DNA from: Ancrocorticia sp.
Lineage (GTDB): Bacteria; Actinomycetota; Actinomycetes; Actinomycetales; Actinomycetaceae
Assembly: GCA_022648165.1 (NCBI GenBank)
Contig: JALCLX010000005.1
Span: 1 to 64,000 of the forward strand
DNA length: 64,000 nt
Direction: 5' to 3'
Shown here: positions 1 through 8,399 of the stretch, in pieces
How the letters are laid out: each line of letters starts with the position of its first letter
How positions within the stretch are numbered: position 1 is the stretch's first letter
Notes under the pieces: generated by a model
Databases searched by the model: none
What the model saw: the letters and a program-made list of their open reading frames with translations, nothing else
What the model was told of the DNA's origin: nothing
Made by a program: the position numbers and the translations under genes

Positions 1-127
1 TTCACCTGAGGGGTGCTCCACTTCTGGACGGAAATCGGATCTCAACTACCCGTATTTTCCCAGATCAGGAGCACTCCTCAGTTTGTCTCCCACCCCTCGA
101 GACACCCCAACGATGAAAGCCCGAGGC
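1..127. repeat. Left copy of a 127-bp direct repeat (end of an IS1380-family element)
   Basis: This stretch matches 8273-8399 along its whole length in the same orientation. At the right-hand copy it is the non-coding end of an IS1380-family element lying upstream of the transposase start, so the left copy should be the end of a second element whose body lies outside the window. On the minus strand the element edge reads CCTCGGGCTTTCATCG. It abuts and truncates arsM. Confidence 0.9.
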
Positions 128-799
128 AAGGAGGTCGAGGTAGTCCGAGAAGGAGAAGGCACCTGCGATGCACCCCGTGTATGTGCCGCGTTCGGCACGC
201 TGTTCGGGGGTGAGGTCGTCGTCAGCGATGACGTCGGAGATGCCGATGCGCCCGCCTGGGCGCAGGACTCGGAACATCTCGGAGAAGACGGCTGGCTTGT
301 CGGTGGACAGGTTGATGACGCAGTTAGAAATCACGACGTCCACGGAGGAGTCGGACAGGGGAAGGTCTTCAATGGTGCCCTTGAGGAACTCCACGTTGGT
401 GGCGTTTGCCCGGTCGGCGTTCGCCTGGGCGAGGTCCAGCATCTCGTCGGTCATGTCCACCCCGTAGGCGAATCCCGTGGGGCCGACCCGCTGCGCTGAC
501 AGGAGGACGTCGATTCCTCCGCCTGAGCCGAGGTCCAAGACGGATTCACCTGGGTGTAACTCTGCGATCGCCACGGGGTTGCCGCACCCCAACGACACGT
601 TCGCCGCATTTGCGGGGATCAGGTTGAGGTCGGCGGTGTTGTACAGGCTCGCTCCCCACACACCGGTCCCCGACGGCGCGGAGCAGCAGGATGCGCCGCC
701 GGACGGTGCGCAGCACGACGCGCCGGCGGCGGGTGCCACGGCGGCCTCGCGCGCGACCTTCGCATATGCAGTCCGTACGGCCTCGCGAACCTCGTCCAT
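65..799 (-). pseudogene. arsM: arsM, arsenite S-adenosylmethionine methyltransferase, 3'-truncated by an IS end
   Basis: ArsM methylates trivalent arsenic with SAM in the cytoplasm. The SAM-binding motif I (VLDLGSGGGIDVLL) and the downstream GISDVIADDDL and YTGCIAGA motifs with a conserved Cys are visible. An N-terminal insert holds two Cys-Cys pairs (ASCCAPSG, ASCCSAPSG). The start at 799 has an AAGGAT ribosome site. The native reading frame ends near base 128 after about 224 codons; the last residues (GFHRWGVSRGGRQTEECS) are encoded by the IS end, and the same tail is fused to the marC remnant at 8.4 kb. Family members run about 260-280 residues, so the C-terminal part, where the last As-binding Cys normally lies, is lost. 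Activity is doubtful. Confidence 0.85.
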
Positions 800-821
800 T
801 TCCGATCCTTACGTATAGATA

Positions 822-842
822 ACACTCGATATGAATGAGTGT
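822..842. promoter_or_regulatory. Probable ArsR operator upstream of arsM
   Basis: An inverted repeat ACACTC-N9-GAGTGT lies 22 bp upstream of the arsM start. Its centre, CGATATGAA, is also part of the repeats in the arsD-arsR intergenic region (6514 onward). The shared core suggests that the island's ArsR controls arsM as a second promoter. Confidence 0.5.
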
Positions 843-889
843 GGGCCGTGTCGCCGTGGCTGTCAGTTCCGGTGTCGGCCGATGCTCTG

Positions 890-1642
890 TCAGCTGGTGA
901 GCAGGGTGATGACCTTGACTGCTGTCATGACGACGATGAGGATGCCGAAGATCCGCTTGAGGATCGGCCCTGAGACGAACTTGCTGGTGAGGCGCGCGCC
1001 GAGGAAGAAGGAGCCGAGGGCTCCGGCGACGACGAGGAACGCGGCTTGGGTGATGTCGATCTGCGCGGTGCCGAGGTGTGGAACGAGTGCGGTGAAGGAC
1101 GGCAGGGTGACGGCGACGGCGGTGATGCCAGCGGCGACCTTGGGGTGGTATCCCACGAGGATGAGGGCGGGCATGAGGAGGAACCCGGGGCCGACGCCGA
1201 GCATGCCCGCGATGATGGCGATGGGGACCGCGAGGAGGAGTGCGAGTCTGAGGTTGGGTGCGGCGTCTGGGTCGCGGGGCTTGTCCTTGGTGAACATTCG
1301 CGCGGCGAGGAACACGACGGCGGCGAGGTAGAGGCCCCAGATCCACGTCTGCCCGGTGTATTGGGCGAGCCAAGAGCCCGCGGGTGCGGCGATGGAGGCG
1401 ACGATGGTGAGCGCGAGCGCGGGCTTCCAGTCGATCAGTTTGGAGCGGGCGAAGCCGGTGGCGGCGAACAGGGCGGTGACGCCGTTGAGCAGGAGCGACA
1501 GGGGCTGGACCTGGTGGACGAGGTCCGGCAGGAAGAATCCGAGGAAGGGAACGGCGGCGAACGCGACGCCGAGTCCGACCATTCCTGAGGCGACCGAGAG
1601 GATGAATAGTCCGACGGTCATGATGAGCAGCGTGGCGGTCAT
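890..1642 (-). CDS. TauE/SafE-family membrane permease
   Basis: A hydrophobic protein of about 250 residues with roughly eight membrane segments and the family's internal duplication (GMVGLGVAFAAVPFLG in the first half, GMLGVGPGFLLMPAL in the second). TauE/SafE proteins export sulfite or organosulfonates, or are uncharacterised anion permeases. The start at 1642 is chosen because it overlaps the aminotransferase stop by ATGA; the longer ORF upstream is an out-of-frame shadow. It is the last gene of an MFS / C-S lyase / TauE operon inside the arsenic island. A role in exporting a sulfur or thio-arsenic species is inference. Confidence 0.8.
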   Translation of the reverse strand: MTATLLIMTVGLFILSVASGMVGLGVAFAAVPFLGFFLPDLVHQVQPLSLLLNGVTALFAATGFARSKLIDWKPALALTIVASIAAPAGSWLAQYTGQTWIWGLYLAAVVFLAARMFTKDKPRDPDAAPNLRLALLLAVPIAIIAGMLGVGPGFLLMPALILVGYHPKVAAGITAVAVTLPSFTALVPHLGTAQIDITQAAFLVVAGALGSFFLGARLTSKFVSGPILKRIFGILIVVMTAVKVITLLTS

Positions 1643-2877
1643 GCGCACGTCCCTACGGCGGCTGCGGGCAGGATCGACAGGGCGCCCTCGGCGATGCGGC
1701 GGGCGGTGTCGGGCGAGCATGCGAGGTTGAGGCGCACCCATCGCTCCCATCCGGTCCCGAGCGCCGCCCCGTCGTTGGCGCCGATGTGGGCGCGGTCGAG
1801 CAGTTCGCGTGCGGGGGGATCGCCGAGGGCGACGTGGTCGTACCCGACCCAGGCGAGGTAGCCGCCCTCGGGCGGGGTGAACTCGAGGGGCGAGCCCCGG
1901 AACAGGGCCGCCAGCAAGTCGACGTTGTCGCTGATGAGGCGGCGCACATCCGTCTGCCAGGAGGCGCCCTCAACGTCGGAGTCGCAGGCAGCGAGCGTGG
2001 CGATGGTGCCAAGGGTGGTCACGCCCTGGACGACCTCGGGAGCAAACGCGTCCCAGCGCGCCCGCAGTTCGGGGTCGGGGAGGATGACCTGGGCGGACGG
2101 GAGGCCAGCGATGTTCCAGCCTTTTGCAGCTGCGGTCGCGGTGACGGTGTGGGCGGCGAGGGCCGGTCCGAGGCTGGCAAAGGACGTGTGGGGGTGGCCG
2201 GGCAGGGCGAGGGGAGAGTGGATCTCATCGGAGAACACGAGGGCGTCGAAGTCTGCGATGGCGTCTCCCAAGGCCCCCAGCTCCGCCGGGGTGAGGACCC
2301 TGCCAGTGGGGTTCCACGGGTTGCACAGGATCACGAGGCCGGCACCCCGCTCGAGCCCGGCGCGGATGCCCTCGAGGTCGAGGGCCCAGCCGCGGCCCTC
2401 GGCGGCCCTCCCGCGCAGTGAGGGGACCTGGATGACCGGGTGGCCGAACACCTCGGGGACGGTGAGGAAGGGCATGTAGGCCGGGGTCGGCACGATGACG
2501 GGGGCCCCCAGGCGCACGAAGTGGGAGATGGTGGCACGCAGGGCGGGCAGGACGGAGGACACGAGTCGCACGTCGCCCGGCTGGATCTCCCAGCCGAAGC
2601 GGTGGGCCTGGAAGGCGGCGGTGGACTCCTGGACGCGGGGTTCCAGCCAGCGGGGCGGATAGCCGAGGAGGCCGTCACGGATGGCGCCCGTGAGGGCGGT
2701 CTCGACTTCGGGGGAGGTGCCGTAGTCCATTTCGGCGACCCAGGCTCCCAACACGGGGGCTCCGTCGGAAGCGTCCATGCCGGTCCACTTCAGGGAGCCG
2801 ATACTGCGCAGTTCGTCCTCCGTGCGCAGGCGGACCGCGGCGTCGTTGCGCGCGGCTGTGGTGGTGGGCGTGGTCAC
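1639..2877 (-). CDS. PatB/MalY-like PLP-dependent C-S lyase or aminotransferase
   Basis: A fold-type I PLP enzyme of about 412 residues. Visible are LKWTGMD and AWVAEMDYGTSPEV near the N-terminus (typical of the MalY/PatB group), the CNPWNPTGRV motif, FSDEIHSPL with the PLP-contacting Asp, and the Schiff-base Lys in ATAAAKGWNIAGL. MalY/PatB proteins cleave cystathionine or cysteine to release thiol or sulfide. The GTG start at 2877 is preferred because it lies 5 bp after the MFS stop; the ORF-track start would overlap the MFS gene by 250 bp. The ATGA overlap with the TauE gene indicates translational coupling. Confidence 0.8.
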   Translation of the reverse strand: MTTPTTTAARNDAAVRLRTEDELRSIGSLKWTGMDASDGAPVLGAWVAEMDYGTSPEVETALTGAIRDGLLGYPPRWLEPRVQESTAAFQAHRFGWEIQPGDVRLVSSVLPALRATISHFVRLGAPVIVPTPAYMPFLTVPEVFGHPVIQVPSLRGRAAEGRGWALDLEGIRAGLERGAGLVILCNPWNPTGRVLTPAELGALGDAIADFDALVFSDEIHSPLALPGHPHTSFASLGPALAAHTVTATAAAKGWNIAGLPSAQVILPDPELRARWDAFAPEVVQGVTTLGTIATLAACDSDVEGASWQTDVRRLISDNVDLLAALFRGSPLEFTPPEGGYLAWVGYDHVALGDPPARELLDRAHIGANDGAALGTGWERWVRLNLACSPDTARRIAEGALSILPAAAVGTCA

Positions 2878-2882
2878 GGGTC

Positions 2883-4181
2883 TCAGAGTCCCTTCGTTGG
2901 GGTGTGGTGGTGCGCCCACAGGAGCGCGGGCAGGAGTGCCAGGGCAATTCCGGTCCCGACGAGGCCCAGCGCCGCGTATGACGTTTGGGCCATGACGAGG
3001 CCCGCGAGGGCGGAGGCTGCGGCACCCGACAGTGAGATGAGGACGTCGACGGTGCCCTGGATCGACGCTCGGCGCGGGGCGGGTGTGTGGTCGGTGAGCA
3101 TCGCGGAGCCCGACACGAGCCCGAGGTTCCACCCCAGGCCCAGCAGGACCAGCGCCGTTCCGGTGGCCAACAGGGTGTGGGCGTTGAAGGCGAACACCCC
3201 AGACGCGGCAAGCACGAGCGCGGAGGCAGCGGCGACGGGGCGTTGCCCGTAGCGGTCGACCAGGCGCCCGGTAAGGGGAGAGGGCAAATACATCGCGGCG
3301 ACGTGCAGGCCGATAATGACCCCGACGGCGGACATGCCGTGTCCGGTGGCGCGGATGTGGACCGGGGTGACCGCCATGATGGCGACCATGACGATCTGCC
3401 CGACGATCATGATGAGCGCCGCGACAACGATGCCCGCACGGCTGCCCGCGGTCGAAACGCCCGCGGGTGTCGCCGGCTCGTCAATATCGGGATGGCTCAG
3501 CCGGATCTCGCGGGCCAACAGAAGGGGGTCGGGGCGCAGGCGCGCGAACAGGACGAGGCCGGCACCGAGGTAGGCCGCGGCCGACAGCAGAAACGGCCCG
3601 GCCAGGGCGGGAAGCCCCAGGGCCTCTGCGACGTGTCCCAGCGGGGTCACAAGGTTGGGTCCGGCAACCGCGCCGACGGTCGTGGCCACCAGGGCCGTGG
3701 AGGTGGCGCGCGCCCGGCTCTCGGGGCGAGCGAGGTCGGTTCCGGCGTAGCGGGCCTGCATGTTGGTCGCCGACCCCGCGCCGTAGATAAACAGGAATGG
3801 GAACAGCAGGCCGGGACCGTTGAGTGCGGCCGCGAGCACGACACCGAGCGCCCCGATGCCGCCGACCGTGAAGCCCACGCCCAGCCCCCAGCGGCGACCG
3901 CGCCGCTGGGAGGCCTGCCCGATCAGCCACGCGGACAGCGCGGAGCCCAGGGTGAACAGCGCGACCGGCAATCTGGTCGTCGAATCGTCCCCCAGCATCT
4001 GTTGGGCGAGCAGCGCTCCCACCGAGATCCCCGCCGAGAGTCCCATGCCCGCCACGACCTGGCTGGCAATGATGACCGCCAAGGTGCGCCGCTGCAGGGC
4101 GGCGACGGCCGACGGGTCGCGGACGATCTCGCGGGCCAGCTCGCGCTCGGCGGTGCGGGACTGCTCCCGGGCATGGAACAT
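2883..4181 (-). CDS. MFS transporter of the arsenic island
   Basis: A protein of 432 residues with about twelve hydrophobic segments, a hydrophilic ~30-residue N-terminal tail and a loop RRGRRWGLGVG between segments 2 and 3 that matches the MFS motif A position. GRLVDRYGQRP is the equivalent loop in the second half. AAGGATGTCTCT precedes the ATG. It heads a three-gene operon with the PatB-like lyase and the TauE permease. Substrate is unknown; an organoarsenical or thiol conjugate is possible from context only. Confidence 0.75.
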   Translation of the reverse strand: MFHAREQSRTAERELAREIVRDPSAVAALQRRTLAVIIASQVVAGMGLSAGISVGALLAQQMLGDDSTTRLPVALFTLGSALSAWLIGQASQRRGRRWGLGVGFTVGGIGALGVVLAAALNGPGLLFPFLFIYGAGSATNMQARYAGTDLARPESRARATSTALVATTVGAVAGPNLVTPLGHVAEALGLPALAGPFLLSAAAYLGAGLVLFARLRPDPLLLAREIRLSHPDIDEPATPAGVSTAGSRAGIVVAALIMIVGQIVMVAIMAVTPVHIRATGHGMSAVGVIIGLHVAAMYLPSPLTGRLVDRYGQRPVAAASALVLAASGVFAFNAHTLLATGTALVLLGLGWNLGLVSGSAMLTDHTPAPRRASIQGTVDVLISLSGAAASALAGLVMAQTSYAALGLVGTGIALALLPALLWAHHHTPTKGL

Positions 4182-4233
4182 AGAGACATCCTTGACATGT
4201 CGGATGGGTTGAGGGTGGCAAGAAGCATGGGAG

Positions 4234-4274
4234 AAGGCGGGAGCCCCATGATTGGTCGCAGGGACTCCCGCCTT
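4234..4274 (-). terminator. Terminator-like hairpin after arsA
   Basis: AAGGCGGGAG (4234-4243) pairs perfectly with CTCCCGCCTT (4265-4274), with further GGG/CCC pairing inside. It lies 10 bp beyond the arsA stop and before the MFS start, separating the arsDA and MFS operons. The downstream T-run is weak. Confidence 0.6.
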
Positions 4275-4283
4275 AGCCCAGGA

Positions 4284-6056
4284 TCAGGATGCGGCCTGTC
4301 CGGGGATCGGGCACGTGCCGGTCATGGTGCGCAGCGCGTCCACGCCGGTCGGTGCAGTCGCGAGGTAGGGCACCACCGCGATGCGCTCGCACTGAGCCTC
4401 GGCCGCCTTGATGGGTCCCGCCTCGGCCAACGTGCGTCGACGCAGCAGCGAGTTGGTCGTGCCGGTGGCCGACAGCGCGCGGTTGACGACCCACGCCCAC
4501 GGGCGGATGTTCGCCCGCTCCAGGTCCGCTTCCAGCCCCGTGGCCTCCAGCACCGGCGTGGTCTCCGGCAGGGTCGCGATCACGATGTGGGTCGTGTCAG
4601 GGTCCTGTAGCCGCATGAGCGGGGTGTCGTCGGCGAGATCCGGGTTGTTACGTGCCACCTCGCGGTGGTAAGAACCGGTGGCGTCCATGAGCAGCAGCGT
4701 GTGACCGGTCGGCGCGGTGTCCATGACGACAAACCGCGTGTCCGACTGGGCGACCGCCCTGGAGAACGACTGGAACACAGCGACCTCCTCCGTGCACGGC
4801 GAGCGCAGGTCCTCCGCCAGGTTCGCGCGCCCCTCCTCGTCCAGGCTCGCGCCCTTCGTGGCCATGACGTGCTCGCGGTACTCGCGCGTCGCGGCCTCCG
4901 GATCGATCGAGGACACCTCGAATGGGGCACCAGCACCCACGGTCCACTTCACGTGAGCCGCCGGATCGGTCGTCGTCAGCAACACGTCCTTGCCCAGATC
5001 TGCCAGCCCCACAGCGATCGCGGACGCGAGCGTGGTCTTTCCGACCCCGCCCTTACCCATCACCATCACCAGGCCGTGATCCTTCACGGACAACTCCTCA
5101 ATGAGGGCCGCCAAGTCGCGCTCATCCGTGGCCCGGTCCGTCCCCAGTTCCACCGTGGTCGGCGCGGAGTCGGGAGCGTCCGACAGCAGCGCGCGCAGCG
5201 CATCCACACCCACCATGTCGGTCCCGCGCAGCGTCAACGTGTCCGTGGTCAGAGTCTTGAGGTTGTCGGGCATGGTCGCGATCGCGTCGAGCTCCGAGCG
5301 GCGGATCGACTCCGCCAGGTCGTCGCCCTCGTCGATATCGGGAAGCGCCCCGTTGATGACGAGGTTCGTCGCTCCGACACCGGCTTCCGCCAGTTCATCC
5401 ATCGTGCGCGAGGCCTCCGCGAAGGAGGTGGTTTGCGGGCGCGCGACCAGTGTGAGGCGCGTGCGGGACGGGTCGGCGAGCGCGGCAAGCGCCTCCCCGT
5501 ACGTGGAGCGCTTCTTCTCCAGGCCCGACATGGGCCCGAGGCACGACGCGTCACCCAATCCCTTGGACAGGAACTCCGACCACTCCCCGGGCAGCTTGAG
5601 CAGGCGAACCGTATGGCCGGTGGGGGCCGTGTCGAACACGACATGGTCGTAGTCGGCTCCAGCACCGTCGTCGGTGAGCAGTGCGGTGAACTCGTTGAAC
5701 GAGGCGATCTCGGTTGTGCACGACCCAGACAGCTGCTCGGTGGCCGACGCCAGATCCTTCGCCGACAGGAAGTCCTTCACTGGGGCGAGTGCCCGCTGGC
5801 GATACTCCTCGGCCGCGGCCTCCGGATCGATCTCCAACGCATCCAACCCGGGCACCGCGTCCAGCGGGGTGATCCGGTTGCCGATCTCCTGGCCGAACAC
5901 CTGGGCCACGTTCGACGCCGGGTCGGTGGACACCAGTAGCACGCGCTGGCCCCCTTCAGCCAGCCGAACGGCGGTGGCGCAGGCGACCGAGGTTTTGCCG
6001 ACCCCGCCCTTGCCTGTGAGGAACAGGAACCGCGGCATGTCCTCCAACAGGCGCAT
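4284..6056 (-). CDS. arsA: ArsA, arsenite-efflux ATPase
   Basis: The catalytic subunit that energises arsenite efflux by ArsB-type carriers. It has two tandem ATPase halves, each with GKGGVGKT (near residues 15 and 330) and the DTAPTGHT signature. The three As-binding cysteines of the family are visible in GSCTTEIASF, DASCLGPM and SPCTEEVAVF. About 590 residues, the usual full length. Start 6056 is chosen from the TGATG overlap with the arsD stop. No arsB or acr3 is found in the island as seen here, so the partner channel is missing, elsewhere, or replaced by the MFS or TauE protein. Confidence 0.93.
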   Translation of the reverse strand: MRLLEDMPRFLFLTGKGGVGKTSVACATAVRLAEGGQRVLLVSTDPASNVAQVFGQEIGNRITPLDAVPGLDALEIDPEAAAEEYRQRALAPVKDFLSAKDLASATEQLSGSCTTEIASFNEFTALLTDDGAGADYDHVVFDTAPTGHTVRLLKLPGEWSEFLSKGLGDASCLGPMSGLEKKRSTYGEALAALADPSRTRLTLVARPQTTSFAEASRTMDELAEAGVGATNLVINGALPDIDEGDDLAESIRRSELDAIATMPDNLKTLTTDTLTLRGTDMVGVDALRALLSDAPDSAPTTVELGTDRATDERDLAALIEELSVKDHGLVMVMGKGGVGKTTLASAIAVGLADLGKDVLLTTTDPAAHVKWTVGAGAPFEVSSIDPEAATREYREHVMATKGASLDEEGRANLAEDLRSPCTEEVAVFQSFSRAVAQSDTRFVVMDTAPTGHTLLLMDATGSYHREVARNNPDLADDTPLMRLQDPDTTHIVIATLPETTPVLEATGLEADLERANIRPWAWVVNRALSATGTTNSLLRRRTLAEAGPIKAAEAQCERIAVVPYLATAPTGVDALRTMTGTCPIPGQAAS

Positions 6057-6484
6057 CACAGCGACGTTCCCACCGGCGAAGTGCTGATCTCCACCGACTC
6101 CGGCGCGCCACCCCCGCAGCACGAGGACCCCGACGACGCCCCGCCGCCGCAGCACGAAGACTGGCCAGCCTGCTCAGGTGCCTTCGTCAACAACCCGGCA
6201 AAGACCGCCAGCTCCTCACGCGACGGGTACCTCCCCGTCATCACCGTCACACCGTCCACCAGCGTGAGAGGCAAACCCTCAGCCCCTGCGACCTGCATGA
6301 ACGAGCGTGCGATCGCGGAGTCGGCGAACGCCTGCGGATCCTGCGCGAGATTCGCGCGGTGCACCTCGACGCCCTGGCGCTCCATCCAATCCGCATCGGC
6401 CGTGAACTGAACGAGCGCCTGATCGGGGTCGGTCCCACACACACCGGTGTTGCAGCACAGGGGGCCTTCGAAAACGGAGATCAT
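6056..6484 (-). CDS. arsD: ArsD, arsenic metallochaperone
   Basis: ArsD hands As(III) to ArsA. The conserved N-terminal CCNTGVCG supplies the three ligand cysteines (about residues 10-16), followed by the thioredoxin-like fold segment GLPLTLVDGV. The C-terminal tail carries two repeated SSCCGGG units, the vicinal cysteine pairs found in some ArsD proteins. A clear AGAGGAT ribosome site precedes the ATG. It is divergent from arsR and coupled to arsA. Confidence 0.92.
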   Translation of the reverse strand: MISVFEGPLCCNTGVCGTDPDQALVQFTADADWMERQGVEVHRANLAQDPQAFADSAIARSFMQVAGAEGLPLTLVDGVTVMTGRYPSREELAVFAGLLTKAPEQAGQSSCCGGGASSGSSCCGGGAPESVEISTSPVGTSL

Positions 6485-6513
6485 GGTGGTTATCCTCTAC
6501 TGAGATTGAAGTC

Positions 6514-6560
6514 TGTCGATATGAAAGTGAACCAGTCCCATAGACGTTTGTCAATATGAA
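6514..6560. promoter_or_regulatory. Divergent arsR/arsD promoter region with direct repeats
   Basis: Two direct repeats TGTCGATATGAA (6514-6525) and TGTCAATATGAA (6549-6560), 35 bp apart, lie between arsD and arsR. The same CGATATGAA core sits before arsM at 822-842. They are the best candidates for ArsR binding sites. Confidence 0.5.
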
Positions 6561-6576
6561 GAGGTAAGGTGGCGCC

Positions 6577-6954
6577 ATGACGACCGAGACGTCCGAGCGT
6601 GCACATACCTTGGCTCCGCCCGCTCTCGCCCCCGAGCGGGCCGAGAGGGTTGCGGAGATCTTCAAGGCCCTGTCCGACCCGATCCGCGTGCGACTCCTGC
6701 ATCACATCTCAGCGAACTGCTGCTCATCGGTGTGCATTTGCCACATCCCCGACGACTTCGGCATCTCCCAACCCACACTCTCCTACCACCTCGGGCGCCT
6801 GCTCAAGGCAGGGCTCATCGACAAGGAGATGCAGGGCAAATGGGCCCACTACACCGCAACCGAGGGTGGACTCAACGCCATCCGCGACTACCTGAGTGAT
6901 CTTCAGCTGGAGACCGCGGACACCTGCGCGTGCGCCACCCCGGGATCGTGCTGA
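6577..6954 (+). CDS. arsR: ArsR-family arsenic-responsive repressor
   Basis: A winged-helix repressor of 125 residues. The recognition helix reads ISQPTLSYHLGRLLKAGL. A cysteine cluster in ISANCCSSVCIC just before it, plus CACATPGSC at the C-terminus, offers trivalent-arsenic ligands. This layout resembles actinobacterial ArsR proteins rather than the ELCVCDL type. It is divergent from arsDA and probably autoregulates through the repeats at 6514-6560. Confidence 0.9.
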   Translation: MTTETSERAHTLAPPALAPERAERVAEIFKALSDPIRVRLLHHISANCCSSVCICHIPDDFGISQPTLSYHLGRLLKAGLIDKEMQGKWAHYTATEGGLNAIRDYLSDLQLETADTCACATPGSC

Positions 6955-6997
6955 TCTCCTCGACGGTCGACCCGGCCCACGCGTGAACGGTCCGACA

Positions 6998-7960
6998 GTA
7001 AGAGGTTCCGCCGATAGGTGGGGGTGTGTCGTTGTGGGGCTGCGGGAATGAGGCCTGCTACACACGGTTTCGACCAAGAAATCAGTGCTGCCAGGGGGTT
7101 CCTCATGCCCGCTCTTCCATCTTCCATCATCGAACCCATCTGGGACCAGTTCCGCGCCCTGATTCCACCCGTGGTGGACACTCACCCCCTGGGATGCCAC
7201 CGCCCCCGGGTGGATGCGCGCATCGTCTTCGACAAGCTCATCCAGGTCCTCAAGTGGGGCATCCCCTATGAGGGAGTGGCGGATACGACCTGTTCAGCCA
7301 CCACGATCCGGCGGCGCAGAGATGAGTGGATTCAGGCCGGAATCTTCCAAGACCTCGAGGACCTGTGCCTGAAGGCGGCAGACAAGATGCTCGGCCTCCA
7401 ACTGGAGGACCTCACCGTGGACGGGTGCATCGTGAAAGCACCGTGCGGGGGTGAAGCCGCAGGACGGAGCCCCGTTGATCGGGGCAAACAGGGCACGAAA
7501 CGCTCCCTGATGATCGAGGGCCAAGGTCTGCCCATCGGGTTCGTCATCGCAGGGGCCAACCGGCCTGACTCACCACTCCTGGAGGAAACACTGGAGCAGG
7601 TGGCCCGCTTCGGGTTCGACCTGCCCAACGAGATCACGGTCCACCTCGACGCTGGTTACGACTCGAAGAAGACCCGCGACCTCTTGGACACCCTGGGGTG
7701 CGACTATGTCATCAGCAAGAAGGGCGAGCCCCTCCAAGCTGGGAAACGCTGGATGGTGGAACGCACGAACTCCAGGCCACACCAGAGGCTTCCGCAAACT
7801 CCAGATCTGCACCGAGAAACGCATCCGCGTCATTGATGCGTTCATCCGCCTCGCGAACTCAGTCATCATCACCCGACAACTCATCCACCGAGCCTGGACC
7901 ACCCACCGCTGGGACACCCGACCCACCCGAAAACCATGACCTATTGGCGGAACCTCTTAC
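6998..7960 (+). mobile_element. IS5-family insertion sequence
   Basis: Terminal inverted repeats of 22 bp with one mismatch: GTAAGAGGTTCCGCCGATAGGT at the left, and the complement of ACCTATTGGCGGAACCTCTTAC at the right. The element is about 963 bp and encodes one DDE transposase. ACA flanks both ends (6995-6997 and 7961-7963), a candidate 3-bp target duplication. It lies between arsR and the truncated IS1380 remnant. Confidence 0.8.
7105..7939 (+). pseudogene. IS5-family transposase, frameshifted near the C-terminus
   Basis: The DDE residues are visible in LTVDGCIVKAP, VHLDAGYDSKKT and WMVERTNS. After the catalytic Glu the frame is lost near base 7778, where AGGCCACACC carries one base too many. 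The family-typical ending (TRGFRKLQICTEKRIRVIDAF) continues in another frame to 7939. Start 7105 (MPALPSS) is taken from family alignment. It is either an inactive copy or a sequencing error; a programmed shift so late in the gene is unlikely. Confidence 0.75.
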
Positions 7961-8277
7961 ACAGACAATCTGACACCCTCCGAGACCGTGGGATCTGAGG
8001 CCACGCGCCCATAGACACCCGGCTCACAGCGGACCATGTTGATGTCAGCCAGACAGTCCCCACCCAGGGCGAGAGTGAGCGCCAGGTCGAGGACGATCTT
8101 GGCGGGGTCGTGGGAGGACAGGGGCTTGCGCCACGGGGCCAAGGCACGCGACAAGGTCCCCTCCAATCCGAGGGCTCCCACGGTCTCCACCAGGAGCGCG
8201 CCGCCCGCCTGGCCCACCGCGCTCGAGGGACGGACCTTGGGGGACACGGCAGGGTAGAACCCGGTAGTCTTCTTCAC
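7957..8277 (-). pseudogene. IS1380-family transposase, N-terminal fragment
   Basis: About 100 residues match the IS1380 transposase N-terminus (SHDPAKIVLDLALTLALGGDCLADI, then VASDPTVS). The GTG start is at 8277. Homology stops after DPTVS near base 7980 and the frame then runs through about 20 bp of unassigned sequence into the IS5 end. The rest of the transposase is missing. The left copy at 1-127 has the same promoter-side end. Confidence 0.8.
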
Positions 8278-8399
8278 CTGAGGGGTGCTCCACTTCTGGA
8301 CGGAAATCGGATCTCAACTACCCGTATTTTCCCAGATCAGGAGCACTCCTCAGTTTGTCTCCCACCCCTCGAGACACCCCAACGATGAAAGCCCGAGGC
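8273..8399. repeat. Right copy of the 127-bp IS1380-end direct repeat
   Basis: Same sequence and orientation as 1-127. Here it is continuous with the transposase start on the minus strand. Its outer edge joins the marC remnant, and the next bases CTAG (8399-8402) are a possible part of a target duplication. Confidence 0.9.

Noticed and set aside
546-1373. 275-aa minus-strand ORF with Arg/His/Pro-rich translation
   Set aside because: It overlaps arsM and the TauE gene in another frame and is compositionally an out-of-frame shadow.
3087-4610. 507-aa plus-strand ORF and similar long ORFs opposite the ars genes
   Set aside because: They lie antisense to well-supported arsA/MFS/PatB genes, have low-complexity Gly/Arg/His-rich translations and no recognisable domain; a typical product of high GC.
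4648-5939. Plus-strand ORFs opposite arsA (4665-5939 and others)
   Set aside because: Antisense shadows of a gene with two intact ATPase domains.
7105-7939. Programmed frameshift in the IS5-family transposase
   Set aside because: The shift lies after the last catalytic residue and no slippery heptamer was seen at the site, so a mutation or sequencing error is more likely.
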